The notes beneath the pieces are model-generated. The model did not search any database. It was given only the letters and a program-made list of their open reading frames with translations, and was not told where the DNA came from. From assembly GCA_020722815.1 (NCBI GenBank), contig DYKB01000024.1, positions 16,516-80,515 of the forward strand: DNA of 64,000 nucleotides, in the 5' to 3' direction. The translations under genes and the position numbers were made by a program. The stretch comes from Caldithrix sp. Its GTDB lineage: Bacteria > Zhuqueibacterota > Zhuqueibacteria > Thermofontimicrobiales > Sulfurfontimicrobiaceae. Positions 1-9,663 of the stretch are shown here, piece by piece. Numbering within the stretch: the first letter of the stretch is position 1; the number at the start of each line of letters is the position of its first letter.

Positions 1-208
1 TCCAAATTGTCAACAAATGACAATAAAGCGAGTCATTAACGGTGGAAATGGCATTATTTTTAAAGGATCTGGATTCTATATAACTGATTATAAAAAGGGT
101 CATTCAAGCCCTCCCACCAAGAGTGATTCGGCGGCTTCCTCCAGCAGTAGTAATGGTTCCTCCTCGACTACGAAACCAACCACAACAAACGATTCTGCAT
201 CCCAATAA
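1..208 (+). CDS. FmdB-type zinc ribbon protein, 3' end only (partial)
   Basis: The reading frame is open from the first base (codons begin at base 2) and ends with TAA at 206-208. The visible part begins with the end of a Cys codon followed by PNC, which fits the second half of a CxxC zinc knuckle. It continues IKRVINGGNGIIFKGSGFY and then ITDYKKG. The FKGSGFYxTDY signature is characteristic of the small FmdB/CxxC_CXXC_SSSS regulatory-type zinc ribbon family. The tail is Ser/Thr rich and low complexity, as is usual for this family. The N-terminal zinc ribbon lies outside the window. Role: probable regulatory or structural zinc ribbon protein; its biochemical function is not established. Confidence 0.8.
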   Translation, partial: PNCQQMTIKRVINGGNGIIFKGSGFYITDYKKGHSSPPTKSDSAASSSSSNGSSSTTKPTTTNDSASQ

Positions 209-252
209 AAGTGTGTTGATTGTCACCGAATGTAGTTCATAAACAGCCGTCC

Positions 253-336
253 TGTCATCCTGAGCGAAGTGAAGTATCTCATAAGTAATTGAAAAATAGA
301 GTTTCTTCACGCCGCTTCGCTTCGTTCAGAATGACA
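253..336. repeat. MITE-like palindromic repeat, family D, copy 1
   Basis: An imperfect inverted repeat: the left arm GTCATCCTGAGCGAAG (from 254) pairs with the right arm CTTCGTTCAGAATGAC, which ends at 334. The central part contains a tract reading TATCTCATAAGTAATTGAAAAATAG. A second copy with the same arms and centre lies at 50066-50150. It has no coding content and is probably a non-autonomous mobile repeat. Confidence 0.65.
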
Positions 337-383
337 AAAATGATCTTTTTGGCGTAAATTTATTTATAAATTGTATTGACAAG

Positions 384-418
384 GGAAAATTCATCTACTA
401 CAGGATTTTCCATTTTTT
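384..418 (+). terminator. Probable intrinsic terminator downstream of the fmdB-like gene
   Basis: A perfect 7-bp stem GGAAAAT (384-390) / ATTTTCC (405-411) is followed by a T run at 413-418. The stem is AT rich, so strength is uncertain. It separates the fmdB-like gene and repeat D from dnaK. Confidence 0.4.
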
Positions 419-729
419 ATATCGTGACGACTGAAGTGACATTTTGTCAGATTTTTCGGTCTTTATGGCGGATTTTTTTGATAAGATTTGTTGCTTTCAG
501 TTTTTATGATTTTGCCACAGTTTTATAAATTCAATATAATCAATCGAATAAGTAGTTAATAATTCGACATAAAATCATTGGCATGATTCTTGAATTAATC
601 TAGACCAAGTCTTAAATAATTAAATGACCTGGTTCCTGATTTTAAATAGCATCTTTTTTGAGCCGGGTCGTTAGATTGAATAGAAAATCTATCTATATAA
701 TTTTAAATTCTCATAAGGAGGTTTTTTTA

Positions 730-2655
730 ATGGCACAAGCGCAGGGAAAAATAATTGGAATTGATTTAGGAACAACGAACTCGGTTGTTGCGGTAATTGA
801 AGGTGGTGAACCGATTGTAATTGCGAATTCTGAAGGGAATCGCACGACACCTTCAGTGGTTGCGTTTACGAAATCGGGCGAACGGCTGGTTGGTCAGGTT
901 GCCAAACGACAGGCGATCACCAATCCTGAAAACACAATTTACTCGATTAAACGTTTTATGGGCCGGCGTTATGAAGAAGTTCGTAATGAAATAACCGAAG
1001 TTCCTTATAAAGTTGTGAGTGGAAATAATAGTGTCGCACGAGTACGAAGTGGGGATAAAGAGTATTCACCACAGGAAATTTCGGCGATGATTTTACAAAA
1101 AATGAAACAAACGGCTGAAGACTATTTGGGTCAAAAAGTCACTGACGCGGTAATTACCGTACCGGCCTATTTTAATGATAGCCAGCGACAGGCCACAAAA
1201 GAAGCCGGTGAAATTGCCGGTTTAAATGTCCGCCGAATCATTAATGAGCCAACGGCGGCTTCATTGGCTTATGGACTTGACAAGAAACGGAATGAGAAAA
1301 TCGCTGTTTTTGATCTGGGTGGTGGAACGTATGATATTTCGATTCTGGAAATTGCAGATGGTGTTTTCGAAGTGAAATCGACCAATGGTGATACGCATCT
1401 TGGTGGTGATGATTTTGATCAGCGTGTGATTGACTGGCTGGTGGATGAATTCCTTAAAATGGAAGGCGTTGATTTATCGAAAGATCCAATGGCTTTACAG
1501 CGGTTGAAAGAAGCCGCTGAAAAGGCCAAGTGTGAATTGTCAACAGTTGCGCAGACCGACATCAATTTACCCTATATTACAGCAACCGATGCCGGTCCAA
1601 AACATTTGAACATGACCTTAACACGTTCAAAATTTGAGCAGTTATGTGATAATCTTTTTCAACGGACAGTTGAACCGTGCAAGATCGCTTTAAAGGATGC
1701 CGGTCTAAAACCGAGCGATATTGATGAAGTTGTGTTAGTCGGTGGTTCAACCCGAATGCCGAAAGTACAGCAGATCGCCCGTGAAATTTTTGGAAAAGAA
1801 CCGCATAAAGGCGTGAATCCAGATGAAGTTGTGGCCCTTGGTGCAGCAATTCAGGGAGGGGTGTTAAGTGGAAACGTCAGTGATGTGTTGTTACTTGATG
1901 TTACCCCACTTTCACTGGGTATTGAGACGCTGGGTGGTGTGTTTACCAAATTAATTGAAAAGAACACCACAATTCCCACTAAAAAATCGGAAATTTTCTC
2001 GACAGCATCTGATAGTCAGACATCAGTGGAAATCCATGTCCTGCAAGGGGAGCGTGAAATGGCGGTGAATAACCGGACGCTGGGACGATTTCACCTGGAT
2101 GGAATTCCACCGGCACCACGTGGTGTTCCCCAGATTGAAGTTACTTTTGATATTGATGCGAATGGTATTCTGAACGTAAGCGCGATGGATAAAGCCACGA
2201 GCAAAAAGCAATCAATTCGCATTGAGGCTTCGACTGGTCTGAGCAAAGAGGAGATTGAAAAGATGGTGAATGACGCGAAGACCCACGCTGCTGATGATAA
2301 ACGAAAACGGGAAGTGATTGATTTAAGGAACAGCGCTGATCAGCTGGCCTATCAAACTGAGAAGAATTTGAAAGATTTGGGTGACAAGATGGATAGCACT
2401 TCACGTGGCAAGCTCGAAGCGGCTGTCGGACGAGTTCGGGAAGCGGTGAAGACTGATAATGCAAATGAGATTAAGTCCGCGGTGGAAGCATTGAACGCAA
2501 TCTGGAGCGAAGTATCCTCGAAAATGTATCAACAGGGTCAGGCCGCGCCTGGTGCCGGCGCGCAGGCGGGTGATCAACAAGCACCTGGCGGTGACGCCGG
2601 TAAAGCGCAGGCGCAGGATGCTGATTTTGAAGTGGTTGATGATAGCAAAAATTAA
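730..2655 (+). CDS. dnaK: Chaperone protein DnaK (Hsp70)
   Basis: A full-length 641-residue Hsp70. The N-terminal ATPase domain shows [10 protein letters not shown] (residues 9-18), the second phosphate loop [10 protein letters not shown] (about 193-202) and [11 protein letters not shown]. The interdomain linker [13 protein letters not shown] (about 386) leads into the substrate-binding domain and a helical lid. The tail is rich in Ala, Gly and Gln and ends in acidic residues, like the EEV-type end of bacterial DnaK. ATG 730 is chosen because AAGGAGG at 715-721 precedes it; the longer TTG start at 658 adds 24 unrelated residues. It acts in the cytosol with DnaJ and GrpE, which are not in this window. 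No CIRCE inverted repeat is visible upstream. An intrinsic terminator follows, so it is probably monocistronic. Confidence 0.98.
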   Translation: MAQAQGKIIGIDLGTTNSVVAVIEGGEPIVIANSEGNRTTPSVVAFTKSGERLVGQVAKRQAITNPENTIYSIKRFMGRRYEEVRNEITEVPYKVVSGNNSVARVRSGDKEYSPQEISAMILQKMKQTAEDYLGQKVTDAVITVPAYFNDSQRQATKEAGEIAGLNVRRIINEPTAASLAYGLDKKRNEKIAVFDLGGGTYDISILEIADGVFEVKSTNGDTHLGGDDFDQRVIDWLVDEFLKMEGVDLSKDPMALQRLKEAAEKAKCELSTVAQTDINLPYITATDAGPKHLNMTLTRSKFEQLCDNLFQRTVEPCKIALKDAGLKPSDIDEVVLVGGSTRMPKVQQIAREIFGKEPHKGVNPDEVVALGAAIQGGVLSGNVSDVLLLDVTPLSLGIETLGGVFTKLIEKNTTIPTKKSEIFSTASDSQTSVEIHVLQGEREMAVNNRTLGRFHLDGIPPAPRGVPQIEVTFDIDANGILNVSAMDKATSKKQSIRIEASTGLSKEEIEKMVNDAKTHAADDKRKREVIDLRNSADQLAYQTEKNLKDLGDKMDSTSRGKLEAAVGRVREAVKTDNANEIKSAVEALNAIWSEVSSKMYQQGQAAPGAGAQAGDQQAPGGDAGKAQAQDADFEVVDDSKN

Positions 2656-2706
2656 GCTTAATGCTTGAATTAATGCACCTATTGATTTTTATTCAGTTTT
2701 GAATAC

Positions 2707-2734
2707 AGGCGAGGCCTATCCTCGCCTTTTTTTT
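2707..2734 (+). terminator. Intrinsic terminator of dnaK
   Basis: A perfect 8-bp GC-rich stem AGGCGAGG (2707-2714) / CCTCGCCT (2720-2727) with a 5-nt loop is followed by eight T residues. Confidence 0.92.
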
Positions 2735-2781
2735 GAATATTGTGAGCAAGGGGAAATTGTTTAGCATAAGGTGAGAAAGTA

Positions 2782-5397
2782 ATGAATTTAGATAAATTTA
2801 CAATCAAATCACAAGAAGCGCTGCAACAGGCGCAACGATTGGCTGGTGAAAAGAATCAGCAGCAAATCGAACCAGAACATCTCCTGATGGCTATGCTGGA
2901 AAATCAGGAAAGTATTCCAGTTCTCATTATTAAAAAAGCAGGAACAAATTTAGAGTCAATTAAACAGGCACTAACGGCTGCAATTGAAAAATTTCCACGG
3001 CTTTCCGGTGGTGGATTCGGCCAGGTATATCTTTCGACGGCACTTAACCAGGTTCTGGAACAGGCATTGAAGGAAGCCTATCAATTAAAAGATGAGTATG
3101 TGAGTCTGGAACATCTATTTTTGGCACTGACAGATTCTACCGGGGCTGCTGGAAAAATTTTAAAGCAGGAAGGTCTTTCAAAAAATAATATTTATAAAAT
3201 TCTGCAATCGATTCGCGGAACCCAGCGGGTGACCGATCAAAATCCCGAAGATAAATATCAGGCTTTAAAACGATATGGCAAAGATTTGACGGAAATGGCA
3301 CGCCGGGGAAAGATCGATCCAGTCATCGGTCGTGATGAGGAGATTCGAAGGGTATTGCAGGTTCTTTCGCGAAGAACGAAAAATAATCCGGTATTAATTG
3401 GTGAACCGGGTGTTGGAAAAACCGCCATCGTCGATGGTCTGGCCCAGCGAATTATCGCCGGTGATGTCCCTGAAAATTTAAAAAATAAGCAAATCGTCGC
3501 CCTGGATATGGGCGCCTTAATTGCCGGTACTAAATTTCGTGGTGAGTTTGAAGAACGTTTGAAAGCGGTTTTACGTGAAGTCACCGAAGCCGAAGGTGAA
3601 ATCGTCCTTTTTATCGATGAGTTACATACCGTCGTCGGTGCTGGTTCTGCTGAAGGGTCAATGGACGCATCGAATATGCTGAAACCGGCCCTGGCGCGCG
3701 GTGAATTACGCTGTGTCGGTGCAACGACTATTAACGAATATCGAAAATATATCGAAAAGGATGCCGCACTGGAACGCCGATTCCAGCCGATTCTGGTGGG
3801 GCAACCATCTGTAGCGGATGCTATTTCAATTTTACGTGGCATTAAAGAAAAATATGAAGTGCATCATGGGGTTCGGATTACTGATTCAGCTTTGGTGGCG
3901 GCTGCCACACTGTCAGATCGGTATATTAACGACCGATTTTTACCGGATAAAGCTATTGATCTGATTGATGAAGCGGCTTCAAAATTACGGATTGAAATTG
4001 ATAGCATGCCGCAGGAACTGGATGTCGTCGAGCGAAAAATTCGCCAGCTCGAAATTGAACGTGAAGGTATTAAAAAAGAGAAAAGTGAGTCCTCCCGTCA
4101 TCGATTGGCTGAAATTGAAAAAGAATCCGCGATTCTCAAAGAGCAAGAACACGAGCTTCGCGCCCATTGGGAGTTGGAAAAATCCATCATTAAAAAAATT
4201 CAGGAAACGAAAGAGGCCATCGATAAATCCCGCACCGAGGCAGAGCAGGCTGAACGAAAGGGCGAATATCGACGGGTGGGTGAAATTCGTTATGGACACA
4301 TTCCTGAACTTGAAAAAACATTACATGCGGAGAATGCCCGGCTTGTTGAAATTCAAAAAACGCATCGCATGTTAAAAGAGGAAGTGGAAGAAGAAGATGT
4401 TGCCAATGTGGTTTCCCGCTGGACTGGTATTCCCGTAAGCCGAATGGTGGAATCGGAAAAAGAAAAGCTGCTCAATATGGAAGATCGGATTCATCAACGT
4501 TTGATTAATCAGGAACATGCCGTTCAGGCGGTAGCCGATGCCATTCGTCGTGCCCGTTCTGGACTACAGGATCAGCATCGACCCATCGGTTCGTTCATCT
4601 TTCTTGGCTCCACGGGCGTGGGGAAGACGGAACTGGCACGCGCCCTGGCCGAGTTCCTTTTTGATGATGAACAGGCCATGGTCCGGATCGACATGTCTGA
4701 ATATATGGAACGCCATTCTGTCTCCCGCTTAATCGGTGCGCCACCAGGATATGTGGGGTACGATGAAGGCGGGCAATTGACCGAAGCCGTTCGACGGAAG
4801 CCCTATTCGGTTATTCTGCTTGATGAAATTGAAAAAGCCCATCCGGAGGTTTTTAATATCCTGTTACAGGTACTGGATGATGGGCGTTTGACGGATAATA
4901 AAGGGCGTACTGTCAATTTTAAAAATACCATTGTCATCATGACTTCCAATTTGGGTGCGCCTTTAATCATGGAAAAGACAAAAAATTTAACCGAAGAAAA
5001 TTCAGAACGTATTTATGAAACACTTCATGAAGAGATTATGAATCTCGTGCATCAAACATTAAGACCAGAATTTTTGAATCGGGTGGATGAAATCATTCTT
5101 TTCCACGCTTTGATGAAAAAAGATATTTTGAAAATTGTCGAGCTTCAGTTTAAGAAAATCCAGTCGATGCTTGAAGAATATGAAATTAAACTGAGTCTTA
5201 CACCTGACGCCAGGATTTTTTTGGCCAATGCCGGTTATGAACCCGCTTTTGGTGCCCGACCTTTGAAGCGGGTGATGCAGCAATATATCACCAATCAATT
5301 GGCTAAAGAGTTATTGAGTGGTAAATTTCAGAAAAGTGATGAAATTGAAATAAAATTGAATGAAAATTCACTTGCTTTTATGAAAAAAACTTCTTAA
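2782..5397 (+). CDS. clpB: ATP-dependent disaggregase ClpB (Hsp100)
   Basis: A full-length class I AAA+ unfoldase of 871 residues that works with DnaK to rescue aggregated proteins in the cytosol. Domain order: the double Clp N repeat (about 1-150); AAA-1 with Walker A GEPGVGKT at residues 207-214 and a Walker B ending in FIDELHT; the long coiled-coil middle domain (about 410-530, rich in Glu, Lys and Arg) that distinguishes ClpB from ClpA and ClpC; AAA-2 with GSTGVGKT at 609-616 and [12 protein letters not shown]; and the C-terminal D2-small domain with GARPLKR. AAGGTGAG precedes ATG 2782. The adjacent dnaK fits a heat-shock pair, although the dnaK terminator implies separate transcription. 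Confidence 0.98.
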   Translation: MNLDKFTIKSQEALQQAQRLAGEKNQQQIEPEHLLMAMLENQESIPVLIIKKAGTNLESIKQALTAAIEKFPRLSGGGFGQVYLSTALNQVLEQALKEAYQLKDEYVSLEHLFLALTDSTGAAGKILKQEGLSKNNIYKILQSIRGTQRVTDQNPEDKYQALKRYGKDLTEMARRGKIDPVIGRDEEIRRVLQVLSRRTKNNPVLIGEPGVGKTAIVDGLAQRIIAGDVPENLKNKQIVALDMGALIAGTKFRGEFEERLKAVLREVTEAEGEIVLFIDELHTVVGAGSAEGSMDASNMLKPALARGELRCVGATTINEYRKYIEKDAALERRFQPILVGQPSVADAISILRGIKEKYEVHHGVRITDSALVAAATLSDRYINDRFLPDKAIDLIDEAASKLRIEIDSMPQELDVVERKIRQLEIEREGIKKEKSESSRHRLAEIEKESAILKEQEHELRAHWELEKSIIKKIQETKEAIDKSRTEAEQAERKGEYRRVGEIRYGHIPELEKTLHAENARLVEIQKTHRMLKEEVEEEDVANVVSRWTGIPVSRMVESEKEKLLNMEDRIHQRLINQEHAVQAVADAIRRARSGLQDQHRPIGSFIFLGSTGVGKTELARALAEFLFDDEQAMVRIDMSEYMERHSVSRLIGAPPGYVGYDEGGQLTEAVRRKPYSVILLDEIEKAHPEVFNILLQVLDDGRLTDNKGRTVNFKNTIVIMTSNLGAPLIMEKTKNLTEENSERIYETLHEEIMNLVHQTLRPEFLNRVDEIILFHALMKKDILKIVELQFKKIQSMLEEYEIKLSLTPDARIFLANAGYEPAFGARPLKRVMQQYITNQLAKELLSGKFQKSDEIEIKLNENSLAFMKKTS

Positions 5398-5511
5398 TAT
5401 TTCTATGAATAAAATTGTAGACGGAAAGTTCAAAATCGACAAAAAAGTTATCGTTAATTAAATCACGCTAACATTAACTAAATTGAACCTTAAGATTTTG
5501 GGAGGATTCAG

Positions 5512-6045
5512 ATGCGGAATTCCATACTTCTCATGCTAATTTTTGTATTCACTTTAAGTATCATCATGAATTGCGGTAAGCAAACTGAAGAATCAATGAT
5601 GAAGGAAGCAGAAAAATATGAAAAAGAAGAGAAATTCGATAAAGCCATGATTATCTATGAGAAAATATTGGTTGATTTTCCAATGACTAATCATGCACCG
5701 GAAGTGTATTTCAAAATTGCCCAATTAGCGGGGAATCTTAAAGATTTTGATAAGTGTATTGATATGTATAACCGGATTGTGGAAACCTATCCAGAGCATG
5801 CGATTGCCCCCAAATCGCAGTTCATGATTGGTTATATCTATGCCAATGAAAAGGCGGATACTTTAAAAGCAAAAAATGCCTATAGCGCTTTTTTGCAAAA
5901 GTATAGTGATTTTGATTCCGGCATGACAGCATCAGCGCAATTTGAATTGCGATACCTGGGAAAAGATATTAGTCAGATTCCTTTTTTACAAAATCTGACG
6001 GCTGAAGAGGCCAAAACGCCTGATGAGAAGGCAAAAGGAAATTGA
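5512..6045 (+). CDS. TPR-type lipoprotein, first gene of the Bat region
   Basis: A 177-residue protein. The N-terminus is a lipoprotein-type signal peptide ending IIMNC (Cys about 21), then a Gln/Glu/Lys-rich helix and three or four tetratricopeptide-like helical pairs (about 30-145, e.g. YEKEEKFDKAMIIYEKIL). The arrangement resembles small YfgC/BamD-like TPR lipoproteins, but no specific family is recognised. Asn at the position before the lipid Cys is unusual, so lipidation is probable rather than certain. GGAGG about 10 nt upstream supports ATG 5512. The terminator at 6126 suggests it can be transcribed apart from the Bat genes that follow. Confidence 0.75.
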   Translation: MRNSILLMLIFVFTLSIIMNCGKQTEESMMKEAEKYEKEEKFDKAMIIYEKILVDFPMTNHAPEVYFKIAQLAGNLKDFDKCIDMYNRIVETYPEHAIAPKSQFMIGYIYANEKADTLKAKNAYSAFLQKYSDFDSGMTASAQFELRYLGKDISQIPFLQNLTAEEAKTPDEKAKGN

Positions 6046-6125
6046 ATTTCTTTTTAAATCGGATAAGCAGTTTGAAATTGAACAAAAAGTTCAAGTTGAA
6101 TTAATTTTTTGATTTTTATTTAGTT

Positions 6126-6184
6126 GGTCGATTTTTATTATTACTCGATTTCTCTGGAGTCTTATAATAATCGACCTTTTTTTT
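6126..6184 (+). terminator. Probable intrinsic terminator
   Basis: The arm GGTCGATT...TATTAT at 6126 pairs with ATAATAATCGACC ending at 6176, followed by eight T residues. The stem has a small internal bulge and a loop of about 25 nt. It lies between the TPR lipoprotein gene and the first Bat-type gene. Confidence 0.6.
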
Positions 6185-6344
6185 GGTCAATATCGCTTTT
6201 TATTGCATCTAAAATCATGAACTTTGAGAATGCTGGAACTTTTGATTTTTCTAGAACGTATATTGTTAAAGTTTTTCCAATTTTCATTCTTCTCTTTCTT
6301 CAAATAAATAAGTTAATCTTGCTGATACTTCGAATGAGGTGATT

Positions 6345-7319
6345 ATGAAGTTTAAATTACAGTTACGCATCATGATGATGTGGGTTACTGTTTTTCTGGT
6401 TAATATTTCGCCTGGTGCGCAGGATTCGCTTCTAACCATTAAAGTCGATTCAATTCCGGATTTGCCGGATGGCTATGGTGAAATTCAATTAACGGCCAGC
6501 TTTGATCAGAAAGAAGTCCCCCAAAATCGGGAAGTTATTTATACGGCGGAATTGCACTGGTCGGGAAATTCCGGCGTTTACGAGATTCTGGATGTAAAAA
6601 ATCCGGATTTGGAAAATCTGACACTGGCAAAAACCACCACTGTTCATCGAACAGAAGTTCAGGGAAATCAACGAATTGCGATTAAAAAACATCAGTTTAT
6701 TCTACAGCCGCAAAGTCTGGGGATGGCTTATGCCGGCGATGTGGTGATTCGGTATCGCAATGTGATCACCGGTGAAGAGAGTCAATTAATTACCAATCGG
6801 CTTGGGGTGAAAGTAATCGATCCAGTCGCTGAGCCGGGTTCACAGATTCTCTTCCTGCCCAAAAATATATTTTATACAATTGTTTTTATTATTCCTGCGA
6901 TTGGGCTTTTCTTTTTTCTGGTGTCATTCTGGCGAAAACGTCAGGAGCGAATTCGCCGCGAAAAAGCGGCATTGGCGGCTAAGGTTCCTTTGGAACAGAC
7001 TTATATGGAACAGCTCAAAGGTGTCGATATAAAAGCGGTTGATTCTTTAGCCCAATTTTCTGAAATATCGCGGATTTTCCGGCATTATCTGGTGGAAAAA
7101 TTGGGTCTGCAAACCCCTGGTGCCTCAACCAGCGAATTGCTAAATTTGTTGCAAAGTCATATTACCGACGAGCGATTTCTGGTCAATGCCAGTGAAATCC
7201 TCAAAACTTGTGATTTGGCGAAATTTAGTGGCGGTGGAATGGATAATTCAGAATTGATGCGGGTTTATACGCTGGTGGAGAGTATTTTTGAAACTCAATT
7301 AAAATCCCCAGCACCATAG
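6345..7319 (+). CDS. BatD-like membrane protein with Ig-like periplasmic part and DUF4381-like tail
   Basis: A 324-residue protein. A signal peptide (about 1-25, ending NISPGAQ) is followed by a beta-rich segment (about 30-165) like the oxygen-tolerance/BatD Ig domains. A single membrane span FYTIVFIIPAIGLFFFLVSF (about 176-197) and an Arg/Lys-rich stop follow. The cytoplasmic helical domain (about 215-320) contains ISRIFRHYLVEKLG and ILKTCDLAKFSGG. The same tail pattern (RHYL/I..., ...C-DL-KF) recurs in the proteins at 10664 and 15494. GAGG at 6336-6339 favours ATG 6345 over a GTG at 6339. It probably acts as a membrane partner of the MoxR/BatA/BatB module downstream; its direct function is unknown. 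Confidence 0.75.
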   Translation: MKFKLQLRIMMMWVTVFLVNISPGAQDSLLTIKVDSIPDLPDGYGEIQLTASFDQKEVPQNREVIYTAELHWSGNSGVYEILDVKNPDLENLTLAKTTTVHRTEVQGNQRIAIKKHQFILQPQSLGMAYAGDVVIRYRNVITGEESQLITNRLGVKVIDPVAEPGSQILFLPKNIFYTIVFIIPAIGLFFFLVSFWRKRQERIRREKAALAAKVPLEQTYMEQLKGVDIKAVDSLAQFSEISRIFRHYLVEKLGLQTPGASTSELLNLLQSHITDERFLVNASEILKTCDLAKFSGGGMDNSELMRVYTLVESIFETQLKSPAP

Positions 7320-7327
7320 TTATATAG

Positions 7328-7423
7328 ACCCTTACGAAGGTTTTATGGATGTTTAATTGCTGGATATAAATGATAAGTTCAGCTGATTCTTAATCTAGGC
7401 AGCGTTTAACCCTTCGTAGTGGT
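7328..7423. repeat. Inverted repeat with ACCCTTACGAAGGTT-type arms
   Basis: The arm ACCCTTACGAAGGTT at 7328-7342 is the near inverse complement of AACCCTTCGTAGTGGT at 7408-7423. It lies in the gap before the MoxR gene and just left of a family B repeat. The arms resemble other palindromic units in this window (13022 and 63874). Confidence 0.5.
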
Positions 7424-7437
7424 AAATTAACATGCTA

Positions 7438-7600
7438 CCTAAAATTCTAAAATGGAAATTTGTAAGGGTATGAATCAATGAGAGACCCCCTCCTGCCTCC
7501 CCCATTTTCGCTTTTTGAAAATGGGGGAGAGACAGCGGGGGTCAATTTCCCACTGAAAGCGAGTCTCCGAAGAAAAAACGTTTCATTTTAGAATTTCAGG
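7438..7600. repeat. MITE-like repeat, family B, copy 1
   Basis: About 163 bp bounded by inverted ends: CCTAAAATTCTAAAATGGAAA at 7438 and TTTCATTTTAGAATTTCAGG ending at 7600. Inside lies a strong palindrome built around CTCCCCCATTTTC / GAAAATGGGGGAG. A diverged second copy with the same end, the CAATCAATGA stretch and the GGGGGTCAATTT stretch lies at 59031-59240. It is non-coding and sits directly upstream of the MoxR gene, so it may affect that gene's promoter. Confidence 0.7.
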
Positions 7601-7652
7601 TGCTCTTTGAATACAAATGGTTTTTTATATAGGTTTCTCTTAAGGAGGTTCT

Positions 7653-8642
7653 ATGAATGTTGATATTCAAAAGATTAACAAAATGATTGAAGCCGAAAGT
7701 GCCTTTCTGGAAAAGTTACGAAGTGAGATCCGAAAGGTCATTGTGGGACAGGAATATATGGTTCAGCGCCTGCTTATCGGGCTTCTGGCCAATGGTCACA
7801 TCTTGCTGGAAGGTGTTCCCGGTCTGGCGAAAACGCTGGCCGTCCGCACGCTGTCTTCGATTATTCAAACCAAATTTCAACGAATTCAGTTTACACCAGA
7901 CTTATTGCCGGCGGATTTAATCGGAACGCTGGTTTACGATCAGAAAACCGGTGGCTTCTCCACGAAAAAAGGTCCGATTTTTTCCAATCTGATTTTGGCA
8001 GATGAAATTAACCGATCCCCGGCCAAAGTTCAATCAGCTTTGCTGGAAGCGATGCAGGAACGTCAGGTAACCATTGGTGAAAATACTTTTCCGCTGGATG
8101 ATCCTTTTCTCGTTTTAGCGACCCAGAACCCGATTGAACAGGAAGGAACCTATCCCCTCCCGGAAGCGCAGGTGGATCGTTTCATGCTAAAACTGGCCAT
8201 TACCTATCCAACTCGAGATGAGGAACTGGAAATTATGCGTCGGATGACCACCGGTGAAGCGCCAAAGGCTTCGACTGTTATTACGCCAAAGGATATTATT
8301 AAAGCCCGTGAAGTCACCGGACAGGTTTATATTGATCCCAAAATTGAAAATTATATTGTTGATATTGTTTTTGCAACGCGTGAGCCATCCAAATACAGTT
8401 TGGATGAGCTGGATGACCTGATTGCGTATGGCGCTTCCCCGCGTGCCTCTATTTATTTGTCCAAGGCTGCTAAAGCCCACGCTTTTATTTCACGTCGGGG
8501 ATATGTGACGCCAGAAGATGTTCGGGCCATTGGCATGGATGTTTTAAGACATCGCATTATCGTCACGTATGAAGCGGAAGCCGAGGATGTGACGGCGGAA
8601 GATGTGGTCCGCAAAATTTTGAACAAGATTGAAGTACCATGA
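7653..8642 (+). CDS. MoxR-family AAA+ ATPase
   Basis: A 329-residue cytosolic ATPase of the MoxR/RavA class, thought to act as a chaperone that matures complexes containing VWA-domain proteins. Visible motifs: Walker A GVPGLAKT at residues 54-61; Walker B LILADEINR with D117 and E118; the MoxR hallmark QSALLEAMQERQVTIG; and sensor 1 LATQNPIEQEGTYPLPEAQ. The length is normal. AAGGAGG ends about 7 nt before ATG 7653. It is followed 71 bp later by the DUF58 gene, the standard MoxR-DUF58-Bat order. Its likely clients are the VWA proteins BatA and BatB encoded downstream. Confidence 0.95.
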   Translation: MNVDIQKINKMIEAESAFLEKLRSEIRKVIVGQEYMVQRLLIGLLANGHILLEGVPGLAKTLAVRTLSSIIQTKFQRIQFTPDLLPADLIGTLVYDQKTGGFSTKKGPIFSNLILADEINRSPAKVQSALLEAMQERQVTIGENTFPLDDPFLVLATQNPIEQEGTYPLPEAQVDRFMLKLAITYPTRDEELEIMRRMTTGEAPKASTVITPKDIIKAREVTGQVYIDPKIENYIVDIVFATREPSKYSLDELDDLIAYGASPRASIYLSKAAKAHAFISRRGYVTPEDVRAIGMDVLRHRIIVTYEAEAEDVTAEDVVRKILNKIEVP

Positions 8643-8713
8643 TTTTTTGGGTCAATTATTATTTTACTAATATTCCAAACTTTTCAAATTAATTTAAAGA
8701 TAAAATATCTCCT

Positions 8714-9610
8714 ATGGAATTAAAAGAGATTTTAAAACAGGTCAAGGCCATCGAAATTCAGACGCGGGGCATGGTGAATGATGTTTTTTCGGGTGAATAT
8801 CATTCGGTCTTTAAAGGCCGCGGGATGGAGTTCTCCGAAGTCCGCGAATACCAGATCGGGGATGATATTCGAACGATTGACTGGAATGTCTCGGCGCGAA
8901 TGGGACACCCCTTTGTGAAGGTATTTGAGGAAGAGCGTGAGCTAACGGTCATGCTGCTGGTGGACATCAGTTCGTCTGGCTTTTTTGGCACGCAAAAGCA
9001 GATGAAGGGGGAAATTGCCATTGAAATGTGTGCCTTGTTGGCCTTTTCTGCGATTAAAAACAATGATAAAGTCGGTTTGATAATCTTTACCGATCGGATT
9101 GAAAAATTTATTCCACCGAAAAAAGGCCGGACCCATGTGCAACGCGTGCTTCGGGAATTGCTCTATTATGCCGATCCGGAACATATTAAAGGTAAAGGAA
9201 CAGATATTCGGGCCGCACTGGAATATTTGAGCCGGATTACCACGCGACGGAGTGTTGTCTTTTTAATTTCGGATTTTATGAGCAGCGGTTATGAAAAAGC
9301 CCTGCAAATTGCCAATAAAAAGCACGACGTGGTGGTTTTTTCGATTACAGACCCCCGAGAAATGAGTATGCCCGATGTCGGTTTTATCGAATTGGAAGAT
9401 GCTGAAACCGGTGAAATATTACTTGTTGACACCGGGAGTGAGGTTTTTCAGCATGATTTTACACAAAATACGCAATCGGAAAGATTGAAACGGGATAAGC
9501 TGTTTCGATCAATGAATGTTGATTTTGTGGATATTTTGGCGCGTGGCCAGCAGCCTTATGTGGAGCCATTAATTAAATTTTTTAAAATGCGTGCCAGAAG
9601 ATTTCGATGA
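8714..9610 (+). CDS. DUF58 domain protein of the Bat cluster
   Basis: A 298-residue protein. It contains the DUF58 signature FKGRGMEFSEVREYQ (about 32-46) followed by GDDIRTIDWNVSARMG, and a VWA-like fold that begins with LLVDISSS (about 79-86). The DxSxS here could form a metal-ion-dependent adhesion site. No membrane segment is evident, as in the short cytosolic DUF58 proteins that accompany MoxR. There is no obvious strong RBS before ATG 8714, only an AAAG-type sequence. The stop codon region overlaps an ATG at 9607 that I do not use for the next gene. Confidence 0.93.
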   Translation: MELKEILKQVKAIEIQTRGMVNDVFSGEYHSVFKGRGMEFSEVREYQIGDDIRTIDWNVSARMGHPFVKVFEEERELTVMLLVDISSSGFFGTQKQMKGEIAIEMCALLAFSAIKNNDKVGLIIFTDRIEKFIPPKKGRTHVQRVLRELLYYADPEHIKGKGTDIRAALEYLSRITTRRSVVFLISDFMSSGYEKALQIANKKHDVVVFSITDPREMSMPDVGFIELEDAETGEILLVDTGSEVFQHDFTQNTQSERLKRDKLFRSMNVDFVDILARGQQPYVEPLIKFFKMRARRFR

Positions 9611-9663
9611 TAAATTTGAATCATCGCCCAATAAAGCTAAATGAGATATTCAAAGAGGATAAA

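Noticed and set aside
376..404. TTGACA 17 bp before TACAGG upstream of dnaK
   Set aside because: The -10 match is poor and overlaps the terminator hairpin at 384-418.
571..600. Sigma-54-like promoter TTGGCATGATTCTTGA upstream of dnaK
   Set aside because: GG-N10-GA lacks the invariant GC at -12 and no activator site or sigma-54 gene is seen; a heat-shock gene under sigma-54 would be unusual.
1577..2464. Several antisense open frames inside dnaK
   Set aside because: They are shadows of the dnaK codon pattern and lack starts with RBS.
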